From contig NZ_JACCBT010000001.1 in the NCBI RefSeq assembly GCF_013409045.1, positions 7,046,669 through 7,110,668 on the forward strand: a stretch of DNA of 64,000 bases, written 5' to 3'. The stretch is from Actinomadura citrea. GTDB taxonomy: Bacteria > Actinomycetota > Actinomycetes > Streptosporangiales > Streptosporangiaceae. Every line of letters begins with the position of its first letter. The stretch's first letter is position 1. This document shows positions 8,563-17,230 of the stretch, one piece after another. The translations under genes and the position numbers were made by a program. The notes under the pieces were generated by a model, which saw only the letters and a program-made list of their open reading frames with translations, was not told the DNA's origin and searched no databases.

Positions 8563-9177
8563 TCAGGGTTTGCGGGCCAGGAGGGAGCCTGCGGGGAAGG
8601 GGCGCTCCGTCTCCGCAGGCCGGCGCAGGAGCCGCGCCACCTCCACCAGCCCGGCCTGGGCGGCCAGCCCGGCGATGTCGTCGACGGGCCTGCGGTAGGC
8701 GAGGGCGACCTTGTGGTCGAACGCCTCCGCCTCGCCCTCGTCGGTCGACTGGAAACCGAGCAGGACCAGGCCGCCGGGGGCCAGAACCCGGTGGAACTCG
8801 GCGAAGGCACGCGGGATCTCCGCCGGTCCCAGGTGGATGGTCGAGTACCACGACAGGACGCCCGCCAGGCCGCCGTCCGGGAGGTCCAGCGCCGTGATGT
8901 CGCCCTCGTCGAAGCGCAGGTGCGGGTGGTCGGCGCGGGCGCGGGCGATCATGGCGGGCGACAGGTCGAGCCCGAACGCGTCCAGGCCGAGGCCGTGCAG
9001 CAGCGCCGTCCCGCGGCCGGGACCGCAGCCGAGGTCGGCGACCGGCCCGGCCGGGGCCATCGCCGCGAACGCGGTGATCATCGCCCGGTCCAGATGGAGC
9101 TCGTCGAGCGCGTCGCGGAAGAGGTCGGCGTAGAGGTCGGCGATGGCGTCGTAGGCGCGGGAGACGGTCTCGGTCAT
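8563..9177 (-). CDS. Class I SAM-dependent methyltransferase
   Basis: 204-residue small-molecule methyltransferase (Methyltransf_11/25 type). Motif I is VADLGCGPGRGTALL near residue 50, an acidic residue ends strand 2 (AFGLDLSPAMI), and motif II/III is seen as GVLSWYSTIHLG and LAPGGLVLLGFQ. The substrate is unknown. Its ATG overlaps the stop of the upstream carboxyltransferase gene by 4 bp (ATGA), so the two are translated as a unit; no functional link between them is obvious. Confidence 0.88.
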   Translation of the reverse strand: MTETVSRAYDAIADLYADLFRDALDELHLDRAMITAFAAMAPAGPVADLGCGPGRGTALLHGLGLDAFGLDLSPAMIARARADHPHLRFDEGDITALDLPDGGLAGVLSWYSTIHLGPAEIPRAFAEFHRVLAPGGLVLLGFQSTDEGEAEAFDHKVALAYRRPVDDIAGLAAQAGLVEVARLLRRPAETERPFPAGSLLARKP

Positions 9178-10646
9178 GATCCCCGACGGTAGCGCGCCTG
9201 GCGGGCGGCCGGTGCGCCGGGCGCGAGGCCCGACAGCCCCCGCTCCACCGCGGCGGCGGCGCGGCGGCAGAACGTCTCCGGCTCGTCGGCGGCGTCCGGG
9301 CGCTCGTCGACGAGCGCGTCCGCCAGCCCGCCGCGCAGCAGGTCCGCCGACCGGACGCCCTGCGCCTCGGCCATCTCACCGGCCCGCGCCGGGGTCCGGT
9401 GGACGATCAGCGAGGCGCCCTCGGGCGGCAGCGGCGAGAGCCAGGCGTGCCGGGCCACGAGGACGCGGTCGGCGGGCAGCAGCGCCAGCGCGGCGCCGCC
9501 CGTGCCCTCGCCCAGCAGCAGGCAGAGCGTCGGCGCCGGGAGGGTGATCAGGTCGGCGAGGCAGCGGGCGATCTCGCCCGCGAGCCCGCCCTCCTCCGCG
9601 TCGGCCGACAGGACGGCGCCGGGCGTGTCGACCACGGTGACCAGCGGCAGGCCCAGCTCGGCGGCCAGCCGCATCCCGCGCCGCGCCACGCGCAGCCCGG
9701 CCGGGCCCAGCGGGTGGCCGCCACGCTGGCCGCGCCGGTCCTGGCCCACCAGAACGCACGGCGCCGCCCCGAAACGTGCCAGGGCGAGCAGCAGGCCGGG
9801 CTCCGCCTCCCCCTGGCCGGTGCCCGAAAGGGGCGTCACGTCCGCGGCGCCGTAGCGCAGCAGTTCGCGCACGCCCGGACGGTCCGGACGGCGCGAACGC
9901 TCGATCGAATCCCACGCCGTCCCTTCCGGGGGGACGCTCTCGGGCAGGGGCGAGGGAGCCGCGGGCGGCCGCCCGCACAGGACGTCCAGCGCGGCGGAGG
10001 CGACCCCGGCGAGATCGTCGATGGCCACGACGGCGTCGAGCAGGCCCTTGGCCGCCAGGTTCTCGGCGACCTGCACCCCCGGCGGGAACGGCTCCCCGTA
10101 CAGGCCCTCGTAGACGCGCGGCCCGAGGAACCCGATCAGCGCGCCGGGTTCGGCGGCCGTCACGTGCCCGAGCGACCCCCACGACGCGAACACCCCGCCG
10201 GTCGTCGGATGCCTCAGGTAGACCAGGTAGGGCAGACCGGCGGCCCGGTGCGCCATGACGGCGGCGGTGATGCGGGCCATCTGCACGAACGCGGCCGTCC
10301 CCTCCTGCATGCGGGTGCCGCCGGAGGACGGCGCGGCGAGCAGCGGCAGGCCCGCGGCGGTGGCGCGCTCGACGGCCGCGACGATCCGGTCGGCGGTGGC
10401 GAGGCCGATCGATCCCGCGAGGAACCGGAACTCCGACACGACGAACGCGACGCGGCGCCCGCGCAGCAGTCCCTCCCCCGTCAGGACGGCCTCGTCGCAG
10501 CCGCTGCGCTCGCGGGCGGCGGCGAGATCCTCGGCGTACGCGGAGGACGAGGGCGGCTCCCCCGCGGGCGGGACGTCCCAGGACGTCCAGGCGCCCGCGT
10601 CCAGCACGCGGCGCAGCAGCTCGCGCGCCCCGACACGTTCCGTCAC
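9174..10646 (-). CDS. Fused beta/alpha acyl-CoA carboxylase carboxyltransferase
   Basis: 490 residues with two tandem crotonase-like halves. The first (about 30-230) resembles AccD (FVVSEFRFLAGSIG, SSGGTRMQEGTAAFVQM). The second (about 250-470) resembles AccA (CVLVGQDRRGQRGG, VDTPGAVLS, LLGEGTGGAAL). It would transfer carboxyl from carboxybiotin to an acyl-CoA. The N-terminal zinc ribbon of classical AccD is absent. The GTG start is preferred to the adjacent TTG because GGGAGG lies six bases away. No biotin carboxylase or carrier gene is nearby, so partners must be elsewhere. It is the first gene of a two-gene unit with the methyltransferase. Confidence 0.85.
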   Translation of the reverse strand: MTERVGARELLRRVLDAGAWTSWDVPPAGEPPSSSAYAEDLAAARERSGCDEAVLTGEGLLRGRRVAFVVSEFRFLAGSIGLATADRIVAAVERATAAGLPLLAAPSSGGTRMQEGTAAFVQMARITAAVMAHRAAGLPYLVYLRHPTTGGVFASWGSLGHVTAAEPGALIGFLGPRVYEGLYGEPFPPGVQVAENLAAKGLLDAVVAIDDLAGVASAALDVLCGRPPAAPSPLPESVPPEGTAWDSIERSRRPDRPGVRELLRYGAADVTPLSGTGQGEAEPGLLLALARFGAAPCVLVGQDRRGQRGGHPLGPAGLRVARRGMRLAAELGLPLVTVVDTPGAVLSADAEEGGLAGEIARCLADLITLPAPTLCLLLGEGTGGAALALLPADRVLVARHAWLSPLPPEGASLIVHRTPARAGEMAEAQGVRSADLLRGGLADALVDERPDAADEPETFCRRAAAAVERGLSGLAPGAPAARQARYRRGS

Positions 10647-10747
10647 CAAGCCCCTCCCGCCGGTCTCCCCTGCATGATGACCTCACCCTGGGATCACCGG
10701 GCGCGCGGGGTGGACACTGGTGGGGACCCCGCGCACGAGGAGGGCAT

Positions 10748-12169
10748 GTGTCCGAGGAGATCTGTTTCGCGTCCGCCCGCGACCTGGCGCGCCGGATCCG
10801 CGCCCGCGAGCTGTCGGCGCGCGAGGTTCTGCAGGCGCATCTCGACCAGATCGAGCGGACGAACCCGCAGGTCAACGCCATCGTCACGCTGGTCGCCGAG
10901 CGGGCGGCGCGGCAGGCGCGGGAGGCGGACGAGCGACTGGCCGCCGGGGAGCGGCCGGGTCCGCTGCACGGCCTGCCCATGGCGCACAAGGACACCCACG
11001 CCACCGCCGGCATCCGCACCACGTCCGGGTCGCCGATCTTCGCCGACCACGTCCCGGACCGCGACGAACTCGTCATCGAGCGGATCCGCGCCGCGGGCGC
11101 CGTCACGCTCGGCAAGACGAACACGCCGGAGTTCGCCGCCGGATCCCACACCTTCAACCGGGTGTTCGGCCTGACCCGCAACCCCTACGACCCGTCCCGC
11201 TCGGCGGGCGGCAGCAGCGGCGGCGCCGCGGCCGCGCTGGCGTGCGGGATGCAGCCGCTCGCGGACGGCGGCGACATGGGCGGCTCGCTGCGCAACCCCG
11301 CGTCGTTCTGCAACGTCGTCGGGCTGCGCCCGTCGCCGGGCCGGGTGCCGTCCTGGCCGGTCCTCGCGGGCTGGTCGACGCTGGGCGTGCAGGGCCCGAT
11401 GGCCCGGGACGTCGCGGATGTCGCGCTGCTGCTGTCGGTGCTCGCCGGCCCCGACCCGCGCAGCCCGATCGCGCTGGAGACGCACGGGTCGGCGTTCGCC
11501 GCGCCGCTGGACCGCGACCTCGCCGGGCTGCGCCTCGCCTGGTCCCCCGACCTCGGCGGGACGATCCCCGTCGACCCGGCCGTCACCGCCGTCCTCGAAC
11601 CCGCGGCCAAGGTGTTCGAGGAGATGGGCTGCGCGGTCGAGGAGGCCTCGCCCGACCTGACCGGCGCCGACGAGGTCTTCCGGACCCTGCGGGCCTGGCA
11701 CTGGGACATCACCCTGCGCCCCCTGCTGGACGAGCGCCGCGCCGACTTCAAGCCCTCCCTCGCCGAGAACATCGACGCCGGCCGCTCCCTCACCGGCGCC
11801 GACCTCGGCCGCGCCGAGACGCTCCACACGGCGCTGTTCCACCGCGTCCGGGAGTTCTTCGAACGCTACGACGCGCTGCTGCTGCCGGTCAGCCAGGTCC
11901 CGCCCTTCGACGCCGGCGCCGAGTACCCGGGCGAGGTCGCGGGGCGGCCGATGCGCGACTACCTGGAGTGGATGCGGTCGTGCTTCCTCATCTCGGCGAC
12001 CGGATGCCCCGCGCTGTCGGTGCCCGCCGGGTTCACCTCGGACGGGCTGCCGGTCGGGCTGCAGGTCGTCGGCCCCCACCACGGGGACCTCGCCGTCCTG
12101 CAGATAGGGCACGCGTTCGAGCGGGCGACCCGGCACGGCGCACGGCGCCCGCCCCTGGCCCTTCCCTAG
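10748..12169 (+). CDS. Amidase (amidase signature family)
   Basis: 473-residue Ser-Ser-Lys amidase. The catalytic lysine is in MAHKDTHATAG near residue 80, the Gly/Ser signature is SAGGSSGGAAAALACG near 155-170, and the second serine region reads DGGDMGGSLRNPASFCN. That last motif differs from the common DGGGSIR by an inserted DM. It would hydrolyse a carboxamide to acid and ammonia; the substrate is unknown. The GTG start has GAGGAGGG just upstream. Its TAG is shared with the convergent histidine-kinase stop in a CTAG overlap. Confidence 0.88.
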   Translation: MSEEICFASARDLARRIRARELSAREVLQAHLDQIERTNPQVNAIVTLVAERAARQAREADERLAAGERPGPLHGLPMAHKDTHATAGIRTTSGSPIFADHVPDRDELVIERIRAAGAVTLGKTNTPEFAAGSHTFNRVFGLTRNPYDPSRSAGGSSGGAAAALACGMQPLADGGDMGGSLRNPASFCNVVGLRPSPGRVPSWPVLAGWSTLGVQGPMARDVADVALLLSVLAGPDPRSPIALETHGSAFAAPLDRDLAGLRLAWSPDLGGTIPVDPAVTAVLEPAAKVFEEMGCAVEEASPDLTGADEVFRTLRAWHWDITLRPLLDERRADFKPSLAENIDAGRSLTGADLGRAETLHTALFHRVREFFERYDALLLPVSQVPPFDAGAEYPGEVAGRPMRDYLEWMRSCFLISATGCPALSVPAGFTSDGLPVGLQVVGPHHGDLAVLQIGHAFERATRHGARRPPLALP

Positions 12170-13527
12170 GGGTCTTCGCGGGGGATGCGCAGGACGAACC
12201 GGGCGCCCCGGTCGCTGTCGGCGGCCACGAGCGTGCCGCCGTGCGCGCGGGCGATGTCGCGGGAGATCGTCAGCCCGAGGCCGGTGCCGCCGCGGTCGCG
12301 CTCGCGCCCCTCGGCGAGCCGGTGGAACCGCCAGAAGACCCGCTCGCGGTCCTCCGGCGCGATCCCGGAGCCGTCGTCGCGGACCTCCAGCACCGCCTCC
12401 GGCCCCTCCGCAGTGACGCTCACCCAGATCCGCGACTCCGCGTGCCGCTCGGCGTTGTCCAGCAGGTTCGTCAGCAGCCGGACCAGATGGGCCTCGGTGA
12501 CCCGGGCCGTGACGCCCTCGTCCGCCGCGACCTCGACCGGGACCCGGCGGGGCCGCCGGCCCACCTCCCTCCGGACCAGCTCGGCGAGGTCGATCCGCTC
12601 CCGCGCGACGTGCACGCCCGCGCCCAGCTTGGCCAGGATGAGCATGTCGCTGACGATGCCCTGCAGCCGGTCGGCGTCGGCGAGGGCCGCCCGGGCGACC
12701 GCCGGCCAGTCCTCGTCCTCCGGCTGCTCCAGCGCCACCTCCAGCTGGGTGCGCAGGCCCGCCAGCGGGCTGCGCAGCTCGTGCGAGACGTCCGCGACGA
12801 ACGCGCGCTGCCGCGTGAGGACGTCCTCCAGCCGGTTCAGCATCACGTTCACCGACTCGGCCAGGTCGGACACCTCGTCGTTCGGCCCCGGCACGGTCAC
12901 CCGGCGGGCGGCGCCGCCGGTGATCTCCGTCATCTCGGTGCTCATCAGCCGGACCGGCCGCAGCGCCCGCCGGACCGACAGCGACACGATCCACCCCACC
13001 GCGGAGGCCGCGACCAGCACCGTCACGGCGAGCAGCGCGATGAACACCGGCCGGTAGCGGGTGAACGTCGTGATGGGCGCGCCGACGTAGACCGTTCGGG
13101 TGCCGAAGCGGGTGTCCACCCGCTCGGTGACGAAGTAGAAGTCGGCCAGCCCCTGGAATTGCACGGTGTGGTACTCGGGACGGCCCGCCACCGGTGAGAC
13201 CGGAACCTTCACAGGACCGCGACCGTGCAGGGACTCGCTGGCCGCGAGGACGTCGCCGTCCCCGTCCAGGACCTGGAGCAGCGGGAAGCCGGGATCGTCG
13301 ACGCGGATCGTCCCCCGGAGGTCGGTCTCCCGGACGAGCGTGGCGAGGTCGGTGACGACCAGGGTGCCGCGCTCGTGCAACCCACGGTAGACGGTGCCGC
13401 GGAGGGCCTGGTAGAAGAGCGTGACGCCGCCGACGAGCAGGAGCGTGACGATCAGGGTCGCGGCCACGGTCACGCGGGTCCGCACCGACCAGCACGACGG
13501 CGTCAGCAGGTCCCCGAGTATCCGCAC
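12166..13527 (-). CDS. Orphan sensor histidine kinase (HAMP-HisKA-HATPase)
   Basis: 453-residue membrane kinase. TM1 is about residues 15-40, an extracytoplasmic sensor of about 120 residues follows, then TM2 about 161-183 and a HAMP linker. The H-box is SHELRSPLAGL with phosphorylated His249, the N-box NLLDNAERH is near 354, G1 is DDGSGIAPE near 384 and G2 is GGTGLGL near 413. The GTG start has GGGGAGGGG six bases upstream and removes a low-complexity extension. Response regulators usually sit beside such kinases, but none is present here, so it is an orphan in this window. It is divergent from the Ser/Thr kinase gene. Confidence 0.9.
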   Translation of the reverse strand: MRILGDLLTPSCWSVRTRVTVAATLIVTLLLVGGVTLFYQALRGTVYRGLHERGTLVVTDLATLVRETDLRGTIRVDDPGFPLLQVLDGDGDVLAASESLHGRGPVKVPVSPVAGRPEYHTVQFQGLADFYFVTERVDTRFGTRTVYVGAPITTFTRYRPVFIALLAVTVLVAASAVGWIVSLSVRRALRPVRLMSTEMTEITGGAARRVTVPGPNDEVSDLAESVNVMLNRLEDVLTRQRAFVADVSHELRSPLAGLRTQLEVALEQPEDEDWPAVARAALADADRLQGIVSDMLILAKLGAGVHVARERIDLAELVRREVGRRPRRVPVEVAADEGVTARVTEAHLVRLLTNLLDNAERHAESRIWVSVTAEGPEAVLEVRDDGSGIAPEDRERVFWRFHRLAEGRERDRGGTGLGLTISRDIARAHGGTLVAADSDRGARFVLRIPREDP

Positions 13528-13860
13528 CCGGCGCCCCTCCCCCTTCCGGCTCGCACGCGGCGACCGGCGCCGCACGGCGTCGACGCGCCGGGGGGAGAAC
13601 GCAGGACGGTTCTTACCGAGCCATTGCCCTGCGAAACATCGCCACATACCGGACCGGCGCCCGCGCGGGCGGCGCCTCCCACCCCTGGGGAGCCGCCCAC
13701 GCGGGCACCGCTTCCCTCACTGTGCACGCCCCCGATGCACGGGGTGCTACATCGACGTGACGATCACGTTTCCGCCCTTCTTCGGAAAAACCCGCCATAA
13801 TTCGCCGCCGATGGGGGAGGGGAGGCCGGGAGAGACGGAAGGGAGGTGCTGAGGCACCGC
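13528..13860. other. Divergent intergenic region between histidine kinase and Ser/Thr kinase
   Basis: 333 bp without a credible gene. It must carry both divergent promoters. The clearest structure is the inverted repeat ACGTGA-CGA-TCACGT at 13755-13769. CATAAT at 13796-13801 could be a -10 for the Ser/Thr kinase gene, but I see no good -35 at the right distance. The last 50 bases are purine-rich and include two possible ribosome sites for the kinase. Confidence 0.5.
13755..13769. promoter_or_regulatory. 15-bp inverted repeat, candidate operator
   Basis: ACGTGA-CGA-TCACGT, perfect 6-bp arms, in the divergent region about 90 bp upstream of the Ser/Thr kinase start. The binding protein is unknown. 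Confidence 0.35.
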
Positions 13861-15180
13861 ATGGACACTGACTTCAGGCCACTCGAACCCGCCGACCCCC
13901 GCGAGGTCGGCGGGCACCGACTACTGGGCAGGCTCGGATCCGGCGGCATGGGGACGGTCTTCCTCGGAGCCGACCCCGTGTCGGGCGGGCGCGTCGCGGT
14001 GAAGACGATCCATCCGCACCTAGCCGACGACCCGTCCTACCGGAGGCGCTTCCACGACGAGGCGCATCTCGCCAGCCGGGTCGCCTCGTTCTGCACCGCG
14101 CGGGTCCTCGCGCAGGGCGAGCAGGACGGCCTCCCCTACCTCGTCACCGACTATGTCGGGGGCGTCTCCCTGCACGACCGGCTCACCGCCGGCGGCCCGC
14201 TGCCGCCCGCCGACCTGCACGGCGTCGCCGTCGGCGTCGCCTCCGCACTCGCCGCCATCCACGCGGCGGGGCTCGTGCACCGCGACATCAAACCCGCCAA
14301 CGTGATGCTCACCCTGTCCGGATGCCGCGTCATCGACTTCGGCATCGCGGGCAGCCAGGACGAGCCGGACGAGACCGCCACGACCGGACAGGTGTTCGGC
14401 ACGCCGGGGTGGATCGCCCCGGAGGTGCTCGTCGGGGGCCCCTCGTCCCAGGCGGCCGACATCTTCTCCTGGGGCTGCCTCATCGCCCACGCCGGTACGG
14501 GGCAGATGCCGATCGGCGGCGATCCCGCGACGCTGCGCACCGCGGCCGGGGACGCCGACCTGTCCGGGCTGCCGGACGCGCTGGTCCCGCTCGTCCGGTG
14601 GGCGCTGGCGGAGGACCCGGCGGACCGCCCCACCGCGACCGACCTGCTGCTCGCCCTGGTCGAGCAGCCGCAGCCGCACGCCGCGGACCGCCTCGCACCG
14701 CGCCCCGTTCCGCCGAGCGACACGCCCCTGCGCGCCGCTCCCCGGCGCTCCCCCGCGCCGCGCCCCCGGCGGCGACGCCCCGCCGCGGGCCCCTCGACGC
14801 CGTTCTGGTCCCGGAAGCCCAGCGCCGAGGAGACCGACACCAGGGCGTTCACGCCGCTCGGCATGGCGGGCGCCACGACGTCCACCCGCACCCGTCTGCT
14901 GGCGGGTGCCGGCGCCGCGGCGGGCACCCTCCTGGTCGGGGCGATCATCCTCGGGATCACCGGGGCCAAGGCCGCCCCGTCCTCCTCCCCGGGCGCGCCG
15001 GCCCCGTCCGCGCCGGCGGCCTCCGCCGCGCCCACGAAGAAGGCGAGCGCCGTCAGAGCCGGAACGTCCAGGCGGCCCCCGGCGAAGACCCGCAAGCAGA
15101 AGCAGCAGGGGAAGAAGCCGAAGGCGAAGCAGCAGAGCACGGCGAAGCACGGCAAGGCCAAAGGCAGGTACAAGCACTGA
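13861..15180 (+). CDS. Transmembrane Ser/Thr protein kinase (PknB-like)
   Basis: 439-residue Hanks-type kinase. The kinase domain (about 18-265) has the G-loop LGSGGMGTVFLG, Lys48 in VAVKTIHPH, the catalytic loop HRDIKPANVML with Asp141, DFG at 159-161 and APEV. A proline/arginine-rich linker and one membrane helix (about 346-366) follow, then a short extracytoplasmic tail that is Ala/Pro-rich and ends strongly Lys-rich. There are no PASTA repeats or other sensor domains. ATG with GAGG six bases upstream is chosen; a GTG 15 bases earlier is also possible. It is convergent with a SpoIIE-type phosphatase. Confidence 0.9.
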   Translation: MDTDFRPLEPADPREVGGHRLLGRLGSGGMGTVFLGADPVSGGRVAVKTIHPHLADDPSYRRRFHDEAHLASRVASFCTARVLAQGEQDGLPYLVTDYVGGVSLHDRLTAGGPLPPADLHGVAVGVASALAAIHAAGLVHRDIKPANVMLTLSGCRVIDFGIAGSQDEPDETATTGQVFGTPGWIAPEVLVGGPSSQAADIFSWGCLIAHAGTGQMPIGGDPATLRTAAGDADLSGLPDALVPLVRWALAEDPADRPTATDLLLALVEQPQPHAADRLAPRPVPPSDTPLRAAPRRSPAPRPRRRRPAAGPSTPFWSRKPSAEETDTRAFTPLGMAGATTSTRTRLLAGAGAAAGTLLVGAIILGITGAKAAPSSSPGAPAPSAPAASAAPTKKASAVRAGTSRRPPAKTRKQKQQGKKPKAKQQSTAKHGKAKGRYKH

Positions 15181-15196
15181 GCCCGGCCCACCGGGC
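15181..15196. terminator. Small hairpin between convergent kinase and phosphatase
   Basis: GCCCGG-CCCA-CCGGGC fills most of the 24-bp gap between the two convergent stops. It is short and lacks a T tract, so it is at best a weak bidirectional terminator. Confidence 0.35.
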
Positions 15197-15204
15197 CGCG
15201 CCCG

Positions 15205-16323
15205 TCAGGTGCGCCAGACCAGGACCAGAGCGCAGTCGTCGTCGCGCGCCGCGGCCATCGTCTCCACCAGTTCCCGCGCGCCGCGGCCGAACCCCTGCGG
15301 GACGAGCCGCTCCGCCTCGCCGAGCAGCCGGTCGATCCCGGCGTCGAGGTCGCTGCCCGGCGACTCCACCAGGCCGTCGGTGTACAGGAGCAGCGCGTCG
15401 CCCGGCCGCAACTGCCCCCGCTCGGGCACGCAGTTCAGGTCGGGCACCACGCCCAGCACCACGCCCTTGGCGGAGCTGACCCGCCAGGCGCCGCTGCCCG
15501 CGTCGAACTGGACGGCGGGCGGGTGCCCGGCCGACTCGACCGTGTACTCCCCCGTGCGCAGGTCGACCACGACGTGCACGGCCGTCACGAAGCCCTCGTC
15601 CCACCGCTGGCGCTGCAGGTAGATATTGCACGCGGGCAGGAAGTTCTCGGGCTGGACCGATCCAAGCAGGCCCCCGAAGGCACCCGACAGCATCAGCGCT
15701 CTGGTGCCGGCGTCGGTGCCCTTGCCGGACACGTCGACCAGCGCGACCTCCAGCTTCTCGCCGTCGGACGCCGACACCACGAAGTCTCCGCCGAACGAGG
15801 AGCCCCCCGCCTGCAGCATCACGACCTGCGAGCTCCAGCCGTCCGGCAGCTCGGGCATCTCGCCGTGCCGCCGGAGCCGGTCGCGCAACTCCAGCAGCAT
15901 CGAGTCGCCGCGCAGGCCCTGCACGCCGAGCTGCTGCCGGGTCCGGGCGAGGGTGATGGCGAGCACCGCGGTGATGCTCAGCGTGGCGATCATGCCGAGG
16001 CCGAAGGCGGCGACGTCCTTCCAGACGTTGTAGGCGGCCATCGCGGCCACGATCGCCAGGAGGGCGACCAGGCTCCGCACCTTCAGCAGCAGCCCGCCGA
16101 CCACCACGATCAGCACCAGCGCGCCGGAGGGGGCCAGCCCGCGCGAGTCACCGGACGTGGCGATGCCGATCACGACCGCGAGGAGCGCCAGGGCCACGAA
16201 GACGTACCGGTCCCGGGTCAGCGAACCCCGCCTCAGCCACCGGTAGAGCACGACCAGGAACGGAATCTTGCGCAGCACGGCACGCACACGCGGCGGGAGC
16301 AGCTGCACCAGACGTTGAAGCAT
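15205..16323 (-). CDS. Membrane PP2C-type (SpoIIE) serine phosphatase
   Basis: 372 residues. The N-terminus has about four membrane helices (near 43-58, 64-82, 84-100 and 107-127). A PP2C/SpoIIE domain from about 155 to the end follows, with GGDFVV, VDVSGKGTDAG, ESAGHPPAV, LLLYTDGLVES and a final RDDDCALVLV that supply the metal-binding acids. Such phosphatases often act on anti-anti-sigma factors or other phosphoserine proteins. None is adjacent, so the target is unknown; the convergent kinase is a candidate antagonist by neighbourhood only. Confidence 0.9.
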   Translation of the reverse strand: MLQRLVQLLPPRVRAVLRKIPFLVVLYRWLRRGSLTRDRYVFVALALLAVVIGIATSGDSRGLAPSGALVLIVVVGGLLLKVRSLVALLAIVAAMAAYNVWKDVAAFGLGMIATLSITAVLAITLARTRQQLGVQGLRGDSMLLELRDRLRRHGEMPELPDGWSSQVVMLQAGGSSFGGDFVVSASDGEKLEVALVDVSGKGTDAGTRALMLSGAFGGLLGSVQPENFLPACNIYLQRQRWDEGFVTAVHVVVDLRTGEYTVESAGHPPAVQFDAGSGAWRVSSAKGVVLGVVPDLNCVPERGQLRPGDALLLYTDGLVESPGSDLDAGIDRLLGEAERLVPQGFGRGARELVETMAAARDDDCALVLVWRT

Positions 16324-16455
16324 GACTCCGGCACTGTATCGAGCAATGCGCCCGGTCGGTCAGTATCCCGGGGCACCAGTGACGCACTGTAACGATCGTG
16401 CTACGTGAAATCAGGGTAGATGTGGCCTTGCGACCAACTCGGAAGGGAGCGGCTC

Positions 16456-16689
16456 ATGGTCCAGCCGGGCATGCGGATCACGGTGGACGCGGCGATGCGG
16501 GCCCGCGACGTCTCGCGCCCGCGCGCCGGGGGCGGGGAGCCGCCCGCCGCCGACCCGGGCCCCGCGGCGGGCTCCGGATCGAACCCGAACAAGTCCGGCG
16601 ACAACGGCAGGCGGACCAAGGCCGAGAAGAACGAGCGGCGCCGCCTCGACAAGCGCGGCGCCCGCCGGCCCTCCGAGAACGGGCGCTAG
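16456..16689 (+). CDS. Small basic protein of unknown function
   Basis: 77 residues beginning MVQPGMRITVDAAMRARDVSRP, then a Gly/Pro/Ala-rich middle and a strongly basic C-terminus (RRTKAEKNERRRLDKRGARR). It has no helix predicted to cross the membrane and no Cys. The ATG follows GGGAGC; a longer frame starts 36 bases earlier. The MRARDVSRP segment and the basic disordered tail suggest a nucleic-acid- or ribosome-associated small protein, but I cannot name a function. It is divergent from the SpoIIE phosphatase. Confidence 0.65.
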   Translation: MVQPGMRITVDAAMRARDVSRPRAGGGEPPAADPGPAAGSGSNPNKSGDNGRRTKAEKNERRRLDKRGARRPSENGR

Positions 16690-16710
16690 CCGGGACGGCG
16701 ACGGCCCGGG

Positions 16711-17187
16711 TCAGCCCTCGCGCGGCAGCGGCGGCAGCTCGCCGGTGTGCTCGTAGGCGCTGAGCATCCTGATCCGCCGGGTGTGGCGCGGCTCCTTGGA
16801 GTAGGACGTCGCGAGGAACAGCTCCAGGAAGCGGGTCGCGGTGTCCAGGTCGTGCTGCCGCGCCCCGAGCGCGATGATGTTCGCGTCGTTGTGCTCGCGG
16901 GCGAGCGTGGCGGTGTCCTCGTTCCAGACCAGGGCGGCTCGCGCGCCCTTGACCTTGTTCGCCGCGATCGCCTCGCCGTTGCCGGAGCCGCCGATCACGA
17001 CGCCGAGCGTTCCCGGCTCCGCCACCGTCCGCTCGGCCGCCCGCAGGACGAACGGCGGGTAGTCGTCCACGGCGTCGTACACGAACGCGCCGCAGTCGAC
17101 GGCCTCATGCCCGTTCCGCTCCAGCCAGGAGACCAGGTGCTCCTTCAGCTCGAAGCCGGCATGGTCGGATCCAAGAAACACGCGCAT
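16711..17187 (-). CDS. rpiB: Ribose-5-phosphate isomerase B
   Basis: 158-residue RpiB/LacA-type isomerase interconverting ribose 5-phosphate and ribulose 5-phosphate in the pentose phosphate pathway. The N-terminus MRVFLGSDHAGFELK carries the phosphate- and substrate-binding Asp-His. GGSGNGEAIAANKVKG near residue 67 is the actinobacterial form in which the catalytic residue of the E. coli loop (GTG) is replaced by SGN, with an acid elsewhere serving as base. The length is normal for the family. It sits alone on the minus strand, convergent with the small basic protein. Confidence 0.95.
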   Translation of the reverse strand: MRVFLGSDHAGFELKEHLVSWLERNGHEAVDCGAFVYDAVDDYPPFVLRAAERTVAEPGTLGVVIGGSGNGEAIAANKVKGARAALVWNEDTATLAREHNDANIIALGARQHDLDTATRFLELFLATSYSKEPRHTRRIRMLSAYEHTGELPPLPREG

Positions 17188-17230
17188 GCGCCCGATTGTC
17201 GCAGGCCCGCGCCGTCCCCGCGCGCCGGGG

